Of a stretch of DNA of 40,982 nucleotides, positions 24,401 through 33,290 are shown piece after piece. This DNA is from Leptospira sp. Its GTDB lineage: Bacteria; Spirochaetota; Leptospiria; Leptospirales; Leptospiraceae. The stretch covers positions 1-40,982 of the forward strand of contig JAPZRK010000003.1 in the NCBI GenBank assembly GCA_027531445.1, written 5' to 3'. The position numbers and the translations under genes are program-made. Position 1 is the first letter of the stretch. Each line of letters opens with the position of its first letter. The notes beneath the pieces are model-generated. The model was not told where the DNA came from. It saw nothing but the letters and a program-made list of their open reading frames with translations, and did not search any database.

Positions 24401-25267
24401 ATGGAACTGAGAGGATATACAACACCTATCACAAAGATCGGATCCGATGACTTTATGCCACTCGTTCAGTTGGCTTGGGATGAAGATCTGCCAGCTGGGG
24501 ATATTACTTCGGAATCTCTTTTTTCTCCCAAAGAGATGAGCAAAGCTATCTTACTTTCGAAAGATGACGGCATCCTCTGTGGCACAGATGTAATTGAATG
24601 TTTGATTCAAAAGTCCCACCAAACAGTCAAATATGAGAGTCGATTGAAAGATGGTTCAATTTTAAAAAAGGGGTCTGAGATAGGGACTCTTTCTGGTTCT
24701 CTTGTCTCCATTTTAAAAATGGAGAGGATTCTATTGAATTTCATACAATACCTTTCCGGCATTGCAACAAATACGTATCAGGTGGTCTCAAAATATCCAG
24801 ATTTAGTTATTTTGGACACTCGAAAAACACTTCCAGGTTATCGCAAACTAGCAAAATATGCTGTCTTTACTGGCGGTGGCTGGAATCACAGAATCAATTT
24901 GTCCGATATGGCAATGTTAAAAGACAATCACGTTGCAAAGGCTGGATCGATTGAGTCGGCAGTCCATGCTGTGAAGGCACTTCATCCAAATCGTAAAGTA
25001 GAATTAGAAATTGACAATCTACAACAGTTAGATGAAGCGATTAAGTCGAATCCAGATATAATCCTGTTAGATAACTTTTCTTTGGCGGATACAAAACTAG
25101 CCGTTGAAAAAATCAGAAGCCTTGCTCCACAAATTCGCATAGAGTGTTCGGGAGGCATTACACCCACAAAGCTTGAAGCACTTTCCGAATTGCAAGGTAT
25201 TGGAGTGAGTATGGGATATTTGACACATACAGTACGGTTTTTAGATATCAGTTTGGAGATCATATAG
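24401..25267 (+). CDS. nadC: Nicotinate-nucleotide pyrophosphorylase (carboxylating), quinolinate phosphoribosyltransferase
   Basis: A 288-aa enzyme converting quinolinate and PRPP to nicotinate mononucleotide in NAD synthesis. Typical signatures are present: DEDLPAGDITSESL, LDTRKTLPGYRKLAKYAV, GGGWNHRINLSDMAMLKDNH, ELEIDNLQQ, ILLDNFS and IECSGGI. Length and motif order are normal. AAAGGAG lies just before the ATG, directly after a strong terminator, so this starts a new transcription unit. Its TAG stop shares a base with the GTG of rel (TAGTG). Confidence 0.96.
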   Translation: MELRGYTTPITKIGSDDFMPLVQLAWDEDLPAGDITSESLFSPKEMSKAILLSKDDGILCGTDVIECLIQKSHQTVKYESRLKDGSILKKGSEIGTLSGSLVSILKMERILLNFIQYLSGIATNTYQVVSKYPDLVILDTRKTLPGYRKLAKYAVFTGGGWNHRINLSDMAMLKDNHVAKAGSIESAVHAVKALHPNRKVELEIDNLQQLDEAIKSNPDIILLDNFSLADTKLAVEKIRSLAPQIRIECSGGITPTKLEALSELQGIGVSMGYLTHTVRFLDISLEII

Positions 25268-27321
25268 TGGGACTCTATCATGATATCCAGGGCTCGGATG
25301 AACTTTTTTCCGCCATTGAAAAAAGATTGGGCAATGAAAAGGCAGAACTCGTAAAAAAAGCATACGCTGTTGCCCATCGTATGCATGACGGCCAAAAACG
25401 TTTGTCAGGTGAGCCTTATATCATTCATCCCATGAATGTTGCCTCAATTTTGGATGAACTTGGATTGGATGAAAGAGCAATTGCCGCTGGGTTGTTACAC
25501 GATGTGGTGGAAGATACCTCGTATTCAAAAGAGAATATGGCGGATGAATTTGGTGAGGATATTGCCAATTTAGTCGAAGGTGTGACGAAGATTTCAGAAA
25601 TCAAATCACAGTCGAAAGAATCGGAAGCCGCAGAAAATATTCGAAAAATGCTAATGGCGACCATCAAAGATGTAAGGGTGATGTTAATCAAACTTGCTGA
25701 TAAAACTCATAATGTTCGTACGCTCAAATTTCAGCCTCCTGAAAAACAGAAACGAATCGCAAAAGAAGTATTATCTTTATATGCGCCGATTGCCGGTCGT
25801 TTGGGTGTTTATAAGGTAAAATTTGAATTAGAAGATCTCGCATTCCAAGCTTTACACCCAGAAGAATACCAAGAGATCAAAAAACGGGTAGCTGCAAAAA
25901 AATCAGAACGTGACGAGTATATAGAAAAAATTAAGATTATACTCAAGCAGAGATTAGCTGAAATCAGTATTGATGCAAAAATTGATGGCAGGGCAAAACA
26001 TTTTTATTCCATTTATCGAAAGATGGTCACTAAGGAAAAAACGTTCTCAGAAATCTTTGATCTTCGAGCAGTACGAATCATTGCAAACGAAATCAAAGAT
26101 TGTTATGGTGTATTAGGCATTGTGCATACTCTATGGACTCCGATTCCCGGAAGATTTAAAGACTACATTGCTACACCAAAAACTAACCTTTACCAATCCC
26201 TGCATACAACTGTATTCGGTCCCGACGGCCGTCCTATGGAAGTTCAAATCCGAACTAAAGAAATGAATGCGATTGCAGAAAATGGAATCGCTGCTCATTG
26301 GGCCTATAAAGAGTCTGCTAACATATCTAAGACGAGTCTTGCTATGCAACCAGGGCTTGAAAATGCCTTTCGGTTGAAATGGCTGGAAGTGTTAAAATCC
26401 TGGCAAGATCCAAATTTAGATTCAAAAGAGTTTTTAGAAGAGCTTCAATATGATCTTCACGAAGATGAAGTTTTCATTTTTACCCCAAAAGGGGAAATCA
26501 TCGAAATGCAGAAAGGTGCGACCGTTTTGGACTATGCATTTCGTATTCATACGGACGTTGGGTTGCATGCAAGAGGTGGAAAAGTAAACGGTCGTATGGT
26601 TACATTGCGTACCGAACTAAAGTCTGGTGATCAGGTTGAAATTATAACCGAAAAATCATCAAAACCATCGCCTATCTGGCTTCGGATTGTCAAAACGCCT
26701 TCCGCAAGACAAAAGTTAAGACAATACTTCCGAAAGATTCAAGAAGAAAGCCAAAAGGAGACAATCGCTTCTGTCCTTGATCAAACGAGTCATAACATCG
26801 ATGAAAATGCGATCAAGGAAATTAAAAAGGTAAAGATCAAAAAGCCGAATAAGGCGGGAAGTGCCAAAGTTGAACCTAAAGAATATGGTATCTCCGTGGC
26901 AGGTTTTAGTGATGTGCCAGTGAGAATTGCATCTTGTTGCACTCCCATAGCTGGTGACGAGATCATCGGTTTTATTACAAGAGGTAGGGGAGTCAGTGTT
27001 CACAAAAAGGATTGTGATACTGCGACAAAACAAGTCGAATGGATGAAGACCATCCCTGTCAGATGGGAAGGTCCAGGTGAGCCGATCCCGATTCAAATTG
27101 AAGTAAGGGCTCGTGATGTACAAGGAATCTATCTTTCAATGGTCGAATGTATATCCAATACGGAAACAAATATACTTGAGGCGGGTGCAAGTTCCCATCC
27201 AAATGGAACCTTAACCGCCAAATTTATGTTAGAAGTAGACCATTTGGATCAATTGAAGGAGATCTTAGATAACCTTCGTTTGATTGATGGAGTTATATTT
27301 TCGGAACGTGTTAAAAAGTGA
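25267..27321 (+). CDS. rel: Bifunctional (p)ppGpp synthetase/hydrolase, RelA/SpoT homologue (Rel)
   Basis: A 684-aa long RSH protein. Hydrolase domain: HPMNVASIL (H54), LLHDVVEDT (H78, D79) and LADKTHNVRTL, all intact. Synthetase domain: FDLRAVRI and RFKDYIATPKTNLYQSLHTTVFG, with the RxKD form found in bifunctional enzymes rather than the ExDD of pure synthetases. Then TGS (VFIFTPKGEIIEMQKGATVLDYAF), a helical linker, the CC-containing zinc-finger-like domain (SCCTPIAGDEIIGF) and a C-terminal ACT domain. It controls the stringent response. The GTG start overlaps the nadC stop by one base. The end overlaps the convergent GH13 gene by 11 nt. Confidence 0.97.
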   Translation: MGLYHDIQGSDELFSAIEKRLGNEKAELVKKAYAVAHRMHDGQKRLSGEPYIIHPMNVASILDELGLDERAIAAGLLHDVVEDTSYSKENMADEFGEDIANLVEGVTKISEIKSQSKESEAAENIRKMLMATIKDVRVMLIKLADKTHNVRTLKFQPPEKQKRIAKEVLSLYAPIAGRLGVYKVKFELEDLAFQALHPEEYQEIKKRVAAKKSERDEYIEKIKIILKQRLAEISIDAKIDGRAKHFYSIYRKMVTKEKTFSEIFDLRAVRIIANEIKDCYGVLGIVHTLWTPIPGRFKDYIATPKTNLYQSLHTTVFGPDGRPMEVQIRTKEMNAIAENGIAAHWAYKESANISKTSLAMQPGLENAFRLKWLEVLKSWQDPNLDSKEFLEELQYDLHEDEVFIFTPKGEIIEMQKGATVLDYAFRIHTDVGLHARGGKVNGRMVTLRTELKSGDQVEIITEKSSKPSPIWLRIVKTPSARQKLRQYFRKIQEESQKETIASVLDQTSHNIDENAIKEIKKVKIKKPNKAGSAKVEPKEYGISVAGFSDVPVRIASCCTPIAGDEIIGFITRGRGVSVHKKDCDTATKQVEWMKTIPVRWEGPGEPIPIQIEVRARDVQGIYLSMVECISNTETNILEAGASSHPNGTLTAKFMLEVDHLDQLKEILDNLRLIDGVIFSERVKK

Positions 27322-28708
27322 ACCATTGGGCAGTGCCTGGTTCCAATTTAAAGTAAAACCCATTTTTCAGATCTTCAGGGGATTGTGTCGGAAAATACTC
27401 TCCCGTCACAATGTTTTCTATTTGATGTGGCAATTGGATTTCAAATGGAAAATGTACCTTACCATCCATCAAATGAGGCATGGGATTCCAGAGCAGAAAT
27501 TCTTTAGATTTTTGAGAAGTGAGAAGATATGCGATAATTTTTCCTTCAGTAAAATAGGAAATCTCCAGGGAATACCTTTCCAACGGTTCTGATCTTAATT
27601 TTAAAGTCTCATATACTCGATTATAAAATGTAACGATAGTTTGATTAGGAATTTCCAAATCTCTTTTACCTAATTGTACAGGGAGTTTGATCTGGTTGCC
27701 CAGTTCTTGTCCAAAATAACTGAGTAAGACACCGGGCAAAAAAGTGAGAAGGGAATAGAAATCTTTACTTTTCGAACCAAAATGGGTTAAGGCACGTTCT
27801 TCATCATGATTTTCAATAAAGCGTATCGATTTGTTTTGGTATGATAAATCGGCAAGTAAATGATCGAAAACGGGAGATTTATTTTCATTAGCCAATCTGT
27901 CGTAAAGAGTTTTGTCATAAGTGGCATCAAATCCCAAAACTTGTAAATCATACTCTCGATTCCAATATGCCTCTGCATAAAATTTAAAATTTGGGTAGTG
28001 CTCTTTTACGGTTGTGATTATTTTTTCCCAATAAGGAACACCCAAACGACCGTGAGTTGATAAAAAAACATCCGGCAATGCGAGCATCGCCATATCGCAT
28101 CGAACGCCATCACAAAGTTTTGCGATATCCAATAACAATTTTATATGAAGAGAAACCGTTTCTGGATTTGAAAAATCCCATTGCACTGTATCTGTCCAAC
28201 CATCAAAGTAGGGATCCTTGCCATGAGCAAAAATTTGATTTTTATGTTGAAAATGATTCTGATTAAGACTCTCGCCAGAATAAAAACAATTAGGATATAG
28301 ATCAAGATAGGGTGTATCAATTGCCATATGATTTGGAACAAAATCCAAGATGAGTTGTTTGCCCAAGGAGTGTATTTTTTGCCGGAAGCTAGAAAGGCTA
28401 TCAACTGTTGCGATCTTTGGGTTTAGGTTGTATTCATAAATTGCGTAAGGAGAACTTAGAATGTCAGAATCAAATAGAGGGTTCTTTGCCTTCAGAAATT
28501 CGGAACGAAGGCCCTGATGTGATCTCGCAATCCCTTGAGAAGCCTCGCTTTCTGCCCAGATGCCCATAAGCCAGATTTCATTTGAGGTTCGGAATGCGAA
28601 TGATTCAAAAAAAGATTCGGGAACAGTATCAATTTTGCAGTCATTTTCAATACAAAAAATCCTTGAGTGGATCTCGTATAAGCGGGTTTGATGGAAGGGA
28701 ACTTTCAT
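27311..28708 (-). CDS. GH13 family alpha-amylase-type glycoside hydrolase/transglycosylase
   Basis: A 465-aa protein with the GH13 TIM-barrel signatures: LDFVPNHM (region I), DGVRCDMAML with the nucleophile D205 (II), FYAEAYW with the acid/base E246 (III) and FIENHDEERA with H301/D302 (IV). No signal peptide, so it is cytoplasmic, and it lacks long extra domains, being on the short side for the family. The substrate may be maltodextrin, glycogen, trehalose or sucrose-like; the motifs do not settle it. It is convergent with rel (11-nt overlap) and divergent from the SBP gene. No ribosome binding site is evident before the ATG. Confidence 0.88.
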   Translation of the reverse strand: MKVPFHQTRLYEIHSRIFCIENDCKIDTVPESFFESFAFRTSNEIWLMGIWAESEASQGIARSHQGLRSEFLKAKNPLFDSDILSSPYAIYEYNLNPKIATVDSLSSFRQKIHSLGKQLILDFVPNHMAIDTPYLDLYPNCFYSGESLNQNHFQHKNQIFAHGKDPYFDGWTDTVQWDFSNPETVSLHIKLLLDIAKLCDGVRCDMAMLALPDVFLSTHGRLGVPYWEKIITTVKEHYPNFKFYAEAYWNREYDLQVLGFDATYDKTLYDRLANENKSPVFDHLLADLSYQNKSIRFIENHDEERALTHFGSKSKDFYSLLTFLPGVLLSYFGQELGNQIKLPVQLGKRDLEIPNQTIVTFYNRVYETLKLRSEPLERYSLEISYFTEGKIIAYLLTSQKSKEFLLWNPMPHLMDGKVHFPFEIQLPHQIENIVTGEYFPTQSPEDLKNGFYFKLEPGTAQWFTF

Positions 28709-28743
28709 TTATGATGACGTAAATAATGACAAAAGGAATCTCG

Positions 28744-30558
28744 ATGCGCAAGTCACTTTTTCTGCTTTCACTTTTTCTCTTTCAAATTCTCTCGTTCACC
28801 TTGACCTGTTCGGACACAGATCAATCAGCTGACACTCCTTCAAAGGTTATCGATCTTCCATGGTCTGGTGACCCAAATTCGATTCCAGAGCTTATGAGAG
28901 CGGAAAACCCTGTTGCAAGTCCATCGGCCGTTAAAGGTGGAAGGATACGGTTTTATTCTCATCAATTTCCCAAATCATTAAATTATTATTTGGATCAATT
29001 TACAACAACTGCACGGATTTTCACTTCGTTATACGAACCATTGACATCGTATCACCCAGTAACACTTGAGACCATGCCGCATCTAGCCAAGTCTTGGAAA
29101 ATTTCACCTGATAAACGTAAGTTTACATTTTATTTAGATCAAAATGCAAAGTGGTCAGATGGAAAACCTGTATCAGCCGATGATGTTATTTTTACATATG
29201 ATACGATTATGAATCCAGCCAATGCGACGGCAGTATTTAGAATTTCACTCTCTCGTTTTGGTCGTCCCATAAAAGAGGATGAGTTTACGGTTACATTTGA
29301 AGCTAAAGAAGTTCATTGGAATAATTTTAATGATATTGCTTCATCAATCTTTATTTTACCAAAACATCATTTTGAAGGCAAAGATTTTAATAAGGAAAAT
29401 TTTGAATTTCCAGTTGTGTCTGGGCCGTATCGTATCGTCGAAGCCAAAAAGTCAAGATATATCAAATTGGAAAGACGCGGTGATTATTGGCAAAGAGCCT
29501 ATCCTTTCAATAAGGGAAAAAATAACTTTGATCAGATAGTTTACAAAGTTTACAACGAAGAGGCTGTTGCACTTCAAGCTTTCAAAAAAGGTGATATGGA
29601 TATTTACCCCGTATACACTGCGCATATATGGGTTGAAGAAACCAAAGGGGAGGCCTTCGAAAAAAAATGGATCGCCAAACAAAGAATTTTTAACTTAAAA
29701 CCCGTTGGTTTTCAAGGTTGGGCGATGAATTCGAGAAGGGAAATTTTTTCTGATCGTCGAGTTCGTGAGGCCATCGCTCTGCTTGTGGATCGAGATTTGA
29801 TGATCAAAAAACTTGCATTTGGTGAATATGATCCCACAAACAGCTATTATCCTGACTTTTATCTAGGTTCAGAGAAAAATCCAAACACTCCTGTCCAATT
29901 CAATATTGAAAAAGCAAGAAAGCTTCTGGCGGAAGCAGGTTGGAAGCCCAATGATAAAGGTATTTTAGAGAAGGATGGAAAACCGTTTACCTTTACGATT
30001 CTGGATCGAGACAAAAAGACAGAGAAATACTTCACCGTCTTTTTAGAAAAAGCAAAAGAGGTGGGGATATCTGCGAATATCGATACTTTGGATCTAGCCG
30101 CTTGGAGTGCAAGAGTCGACAAGTATGACTTCGATATGACTTGGGCGGCATGGGGTTCGGGAGTGTTTAAAGATCCTGAATCTCAGTGGCACTCAAAGTA
30201 TGCGAATGAAGAAGGACAACCGAATCTACCTGGCTTTAAAATGGCCGCTGTTGATAATTTGATCGAACGACAAAAGACGGAATTTGATTTATCAAAAAGA
30301 AATGAGATCATTAAGGCGATTGACCGATTGGTTTACAAAGAACATCCTTATGTTTTACTCTGGCACTTACCTAGTGTTAGACTACTTTATTGGAGAAAGT
30401 TCGGTCAACCCAATTTGCCACTTGGGATCTATGGAGATGAAAGTTTCGCAACTGACTATTGGTGGTATGATGAAAAGAACGACAGTGATTTGAAGAAAGC
30501 GATTGAAGAGAAGCTCCCACTAACAGAATATCGTGCCGTTGTGAAGTGGGAAAAATAA
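28744..30558 (+). CDS. Peptide-type ABC transporter substrate-binding lipoprotein (SBP_bac_5 family)
   Basis: A 604-aa lipoprotein precursor: signal and lipobox TLTC (C22). The body is the family 5 extracellular solute-binding fold (DppA/OppA), with LAKSWKISPDKRKFTFYLDQNAKWSDG, PVSADDVIFTYDTIMNP and later VREAIALLVDRDLMI. It should bind oligopeptides or similar ligands in the periplasm. I chose ATG 28744 because AAAAGGA sits about 7 nt upstream and the signal begins there; an ATG at 28726 is possible. No ABC permease or ATPase gene is adjacent. The next gene begins at the base after its stop codon. Confidence 0.92.
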   Translation: MRKSLFLLSLFLFQILSFTLTCSDTDQSADTPSKVIDLPWSGDPNSIPELMRAENPVASPSAVKGGRIRFYSHQFPKSLNYYLDQFTTTARIFTSLYEPLTSYHPVTLETMPHLAKSWKISPDKRKFTFYLDQNAKWSDGKPVSADDVIFTYDTIMNPANATAVFRISLSRFGRPIKEDEFTVTFEAKEVHWNNFNDIASSIFILPKHHFEGKDFNKENFEFPVVSGPYRIVEAKKSRYIKLERRGDYWQRAYPFNKGKNNFDQIVYKVYNEEAVALQAFKKGDMDIYPVYTAHIWVEETKGEAFEKKWIAKQRIFNLKPVGFQGWAMNSRREIFSDRRVREAIALLVDRDLMIKKLAFGEYDPTNSYYPDFYLGSEKNPNTPVQFNIEKARKLLAEAGWKPNDKGILEKDGKPFTFTILDRDKKTEKYFTVFLEKAKEVGISANIDTLDLAAWSARVDKYDFDMTWAAWGSGVFKDPESQWHSKYANEEGQPNLPGFKMAAVDNLIERQKTEFDLSKRNEIIKAIDRLVYKEHPYVLLWHLPSVRLLYWRKFGQPNLPLGIYGDESFATDYWWYDEKNDSDLKKAIEEKLPLTEYRAVVKWEK

Positions 30559-31656
30559 ATGGGAGAAGAGGAAAAACCATCCAGATTCAAATCAATTCGA
30601 GATAAGGTTTTTTCTCTCTGGAATTCAAACCAACCGTGGAGTAAAATTCCTCAATTTTTGGAACTACTCGAAAAGGGGTTAGACAAAGAGTTATTTCACG
30701 ATCCAGAACGAGAGAGTGAAGAAGAACCGATTCCAATTGAGGACCTTCCTGTTGATGAAGTTCTCCGACAATCTGGCCCATTTCGTAAATTTTACGAATG
30801 GGCATTCCCAGTCTCTCATGTGTTTCGAATCACACATAGGTACCATCGGGAATTTTTAGATAATTTTTTACCGCTATCAAATGCTGATTATATTGGTCGG
30901 GGCTCATATAAATTTGTATACAAACTACCTTGGAACCAAGTTGTAAAAACAGGTAAGTCCAAACTGCCATCAGATGCTTTATTTGGAACATTGTACAAAG
31001 AAGTTGGACGTGACCTTGAAAAGTATTTAAAAAAGGAAGAGATAGCACTTAAAAATTTTTTACAGGGTAAATCAAGATTTGAATCCACACAAGATGAAAT
31101 TGAGTTCAAATTTCGCAGGTTGGGTCTAGAAAGATTACACTATTGGAAATTAAAATCTTTGATCCCAGATCTAGTGATTCCAACGCGATTTTTTATGGGC
31201 GTAAGATATCGCGATACTCCTTGGAGAATTCCATCTATCTCTCTGACTCCTTGCGATCAACAGCTGTTACTTGCAGGGAAACATTTAAAAGAATTTACCA
31301 TTCGCAACGAAAAGGTAGATCAAATTAAAATCATGGATACCTTGTTTCCAAAATGGAAGTTGAACTTTAATTCCCATCGATTTGGTGTTGTCTCAAAATC
31401 TAAACTTAAAAAAATTGCCATTGATTTTAATCGAGTCATTGAGGTTACAAAGTATCTTGCAGAAGTAGAAAAATTGATTTTTGATGTGCATTCGGAAAAT
31501 TTAATCATTACTCTTCCTGATTTTGAACTCAAGATATTTGACTTTCACTTATTTGACGATTATCTATATGAACCTTCTCAAGAAAATCCAAATCCGGAAA
31601 TGGATCATATCCTTTTAATGGAGGAGTTTATCCGTTCTTTTGAGTTAGATAAATGA
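30559..31656 (+). CDS. Protein-kinase-like fold protein of unknown function
   Basis: A 365-aa soluble protein. I see a possible kinase fold: a glycine-rich loop YIGRGSYKFVYK (G113, G115) followed by VVKTGK with K130, and much later FDVHSENLII (D309, H311, N314) followed by KIFDFH (D328), which resemble the catalytic loop and metal-binding DFG-like element of APH/YrbL-type kinases. The order and spacing fit, with an extended insert between. The N-terminal ~105 residues are acidic with no recognised domain. It starts at the base after the SBP stop and overlaps the GT-C gene by 4 nt (ATGA). A small-molecule or sugar kinase is as likely as a protein kinase. Confidence 0.5.
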   Translation: MGEEEKPSRFKSIRDKVFSLWNSNQPWSKIPQFLELLEKGLDKELFHDPERESEEEPIPIEDLPVDEVLRQSGPFRKFYEWAFPVSHVFRITHRYHREFLDNFLPLSNADYIGRGSYKFVYKLPWNQVVKTGKSKLPSDALFGTLYKEVGRDLEKYLKKEEIALKNFLQGKSRFESTQDEIEFKFRRLGLERLHYWKLKSLIPDLVIPTRFFMGVRYRDTPWRIPSISLTPCDQQLLLAGKHLKEFTIRNEKVDQIKIMDTLFPKWKLNFNSHRFGVVSKSKLKKIAIDFNRVIEVTKYLAEVEKLIFDVHSENLIITLPDFELKIFDFHLFDDYLYEPSQENPNPEMDHILLMEEFIRSFELDK

Positions 31657-33290
31657 AATTTATTTCTAATCATTTATTTAAGATTTTATCCTTTATTGCA
31701 ATATCTGCAAGTATCTATGAATCCTGGATGAAACGTTGGGTATGTGACGATGCATTTATTTCTTACATCTATGCTCGAAACTTACGAGAAGGATTGGGAC
31801 TTATTTTCCAAGTAGGCGAGTATGTTGAAGGCTACACAAATTTTCTTTGGACAATTCTACTTTCTTTATCATTATTCGTTCTCGATTCGCCGATTGTGTT
31901 TTCTCAAGTTTTTGGGATTTTGTTTTTTTTATTCCTACTAATCTTTTTCTTTGGTGAGGAAAGAAATCTTCGTCCATATACAGTGTTACCGATATTTGTC
32001 GTGCATCTCGCTTCATTTTACCATGGCATTTTATTTGCTACCTCTGGGCTTGAAACGATGATGTTTACCTTCTTCCTTTCAGTTGGCTTGGTTCAATGGA
32101 ATAAAAAATATCGTATTGCGGGGATTTGGTTGTTGTTTGCGGCTATCACGCGGCCGGAAGGTGCTTTGTTTTTATTTGGATTTTTGGTTTGGTTTTTATT
32201 TTCCATTTATAAGGGAAGTAAGACAAATTCCCTCGTGGAAAACACAGCACAAAACCAAAGGGACCCAAAATACTTGATTCCGAATCTGATCTTTATTTTC
32301 ATAATTGGATTAGCTTTTTTGATATCTATTGGCTTTCGATACAGTTATTATGGAGATTTTTTACCGAATACATTTTATGCCAAAGCGGGGAGGAGCACTT
32401 ATGTTTCTCAAGGATTCTTTTATCTGCTCTATTGGTTTAGAGCATATCCATTCTATATTCCCATCTTTATTACTTCAATCATCCTCATTTTAAAACCTAT
32501 TTTTTTGAAAAGATTGATTTTTGATTCGATTCATTACATTTGTATATTAGGATATATATTTTATGTAATCATTGTTGGTGGAGATTTTATGGCCATGCGA
32601 TTTTGGTTGCCTATCATACCTTTTTTATCTTGGATTTTTTATTTATCTTTTTCATCAAAATTGGATGAGTTACAAATCGAATCAAATATCAAAAATACAT
32701 GGAATCGGATTTTTAAAAAAAATACATTTTATATTCAATTTCTATTTCTTTCTTCACTTGCTATTTACATAAATCCTATTCGATCGGTTCCCAATATAAC
32801 AGAGTTATGGCATGGGATCGGAGAGGAGAGAATGTTTTATGAAAATTCTCTATCACTTGGTTCTGGGTATGATGGCGAGGCATTCCGTGACTTTCGAGTC
32901 GCATTTTATGGAGCGCAGGCACATTTTATTTATTTTATGAGGCCAGCGTATGCCTTGGAAGCCGAGACTGGACTTACTGACTATTTACTTGCGAGAGAAA
33001 ATAGAAGGTTACACCGTGGAAGAGTTGGCCATGAAAACTCCGCTTCCTTAGAAATGTTAAAGGTTCGTGAGATAGATTTTCTTCTCGCAAATAAGTTCCC
33101 AGATTTGAATTTGCCTTCCATCATCTATCAATTTCGAAATTTTAGCTGGCAAATTTATGTTTTAAAATATAATCCAAAAAAGTTTCAGTCACTTTGTACT
33201 CGTGAGAAATGGGATTGTTCCTTACTTTACAAAGAATTGGAAAAGCGAAAGTTGGATATAAATAAGAATCATGGATTTTACAATGATTGA
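31653..33290 (+). CDS. GT-C-type multi-pass membrane glycosyltransferase
   Basis: A 545-aa integral membrane protein with around ten hydrophobic segments. The first loop holds CDDAFISYIYARNLREGLGL (D32, D33) and GEYVEGYTNFLW, the motif group seen in GT-C enzymes that use polyprenyl-phosphate sugars, such as AftB-like and ArnT/PMT-like proteins. ITRPEGALF follows between later segments. The C-terminal ~130 residues are periplasmic and non-hydrophobic. It should transfer a sugar onto an envelope glycan, lipid or protein; acceptor and donor are unknown. It overlaps the kinase-like gene by 4 nt and the pgeF start by 20 nt. Confidence 0.7.
   Translation: MKFISNHLFKILSFIAISASIYESWMKRWVCDDAFISYIYARNLREGLGLIFQVGEYVEGYTNFLWTILLSLSLFVLDSPIVFSQVFGILFFLFLLIFFFGEERNLRPYTVLPIFVVHLASFYHGILFATSGLETMMFTFFLSVGLVQWNKKYRIAGIWLLFAAITRPEGALFLFGFLVWFLFSIYKGSKTNSLVENTAQNQRDPKYLIPNLIFIFIIGLAFLISIGFRYSYYGDFLPNTFYAKAGRSTYVSQGFFYLLYWFRAYPFYIPIFITSIILILKPIFLKRLIFDSIHYICILGYIFYVIIVGGDFMAMRFWLPIIPFLSWIFYLSFSSKLDELQIESNIKNTWNRIFKKNTFYIQFLFLSSLAIYINPIRSVPNITELWHGIGEERMFYENSLSLGSGYDGEAFRDFRVAFYGAQAHFIYFMRPAYALEAETGLTDYLLARENRRLHRGRVGHENSASLEMLKVREIDFLLANKFPDLNLPSIIYQFRNFSWQIYVLKYNPKKFQSLCTREKWDCSLLYKELEKRKLDINKNHGFYND

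Noticed and set aside
28709..28743. Regulatory site in the 35-bp gap between the GH13 and SBP genes
   Set aside because: Only the ribosome binding site of the SBP gene is evident; no repeat or promoter pair can be supported.
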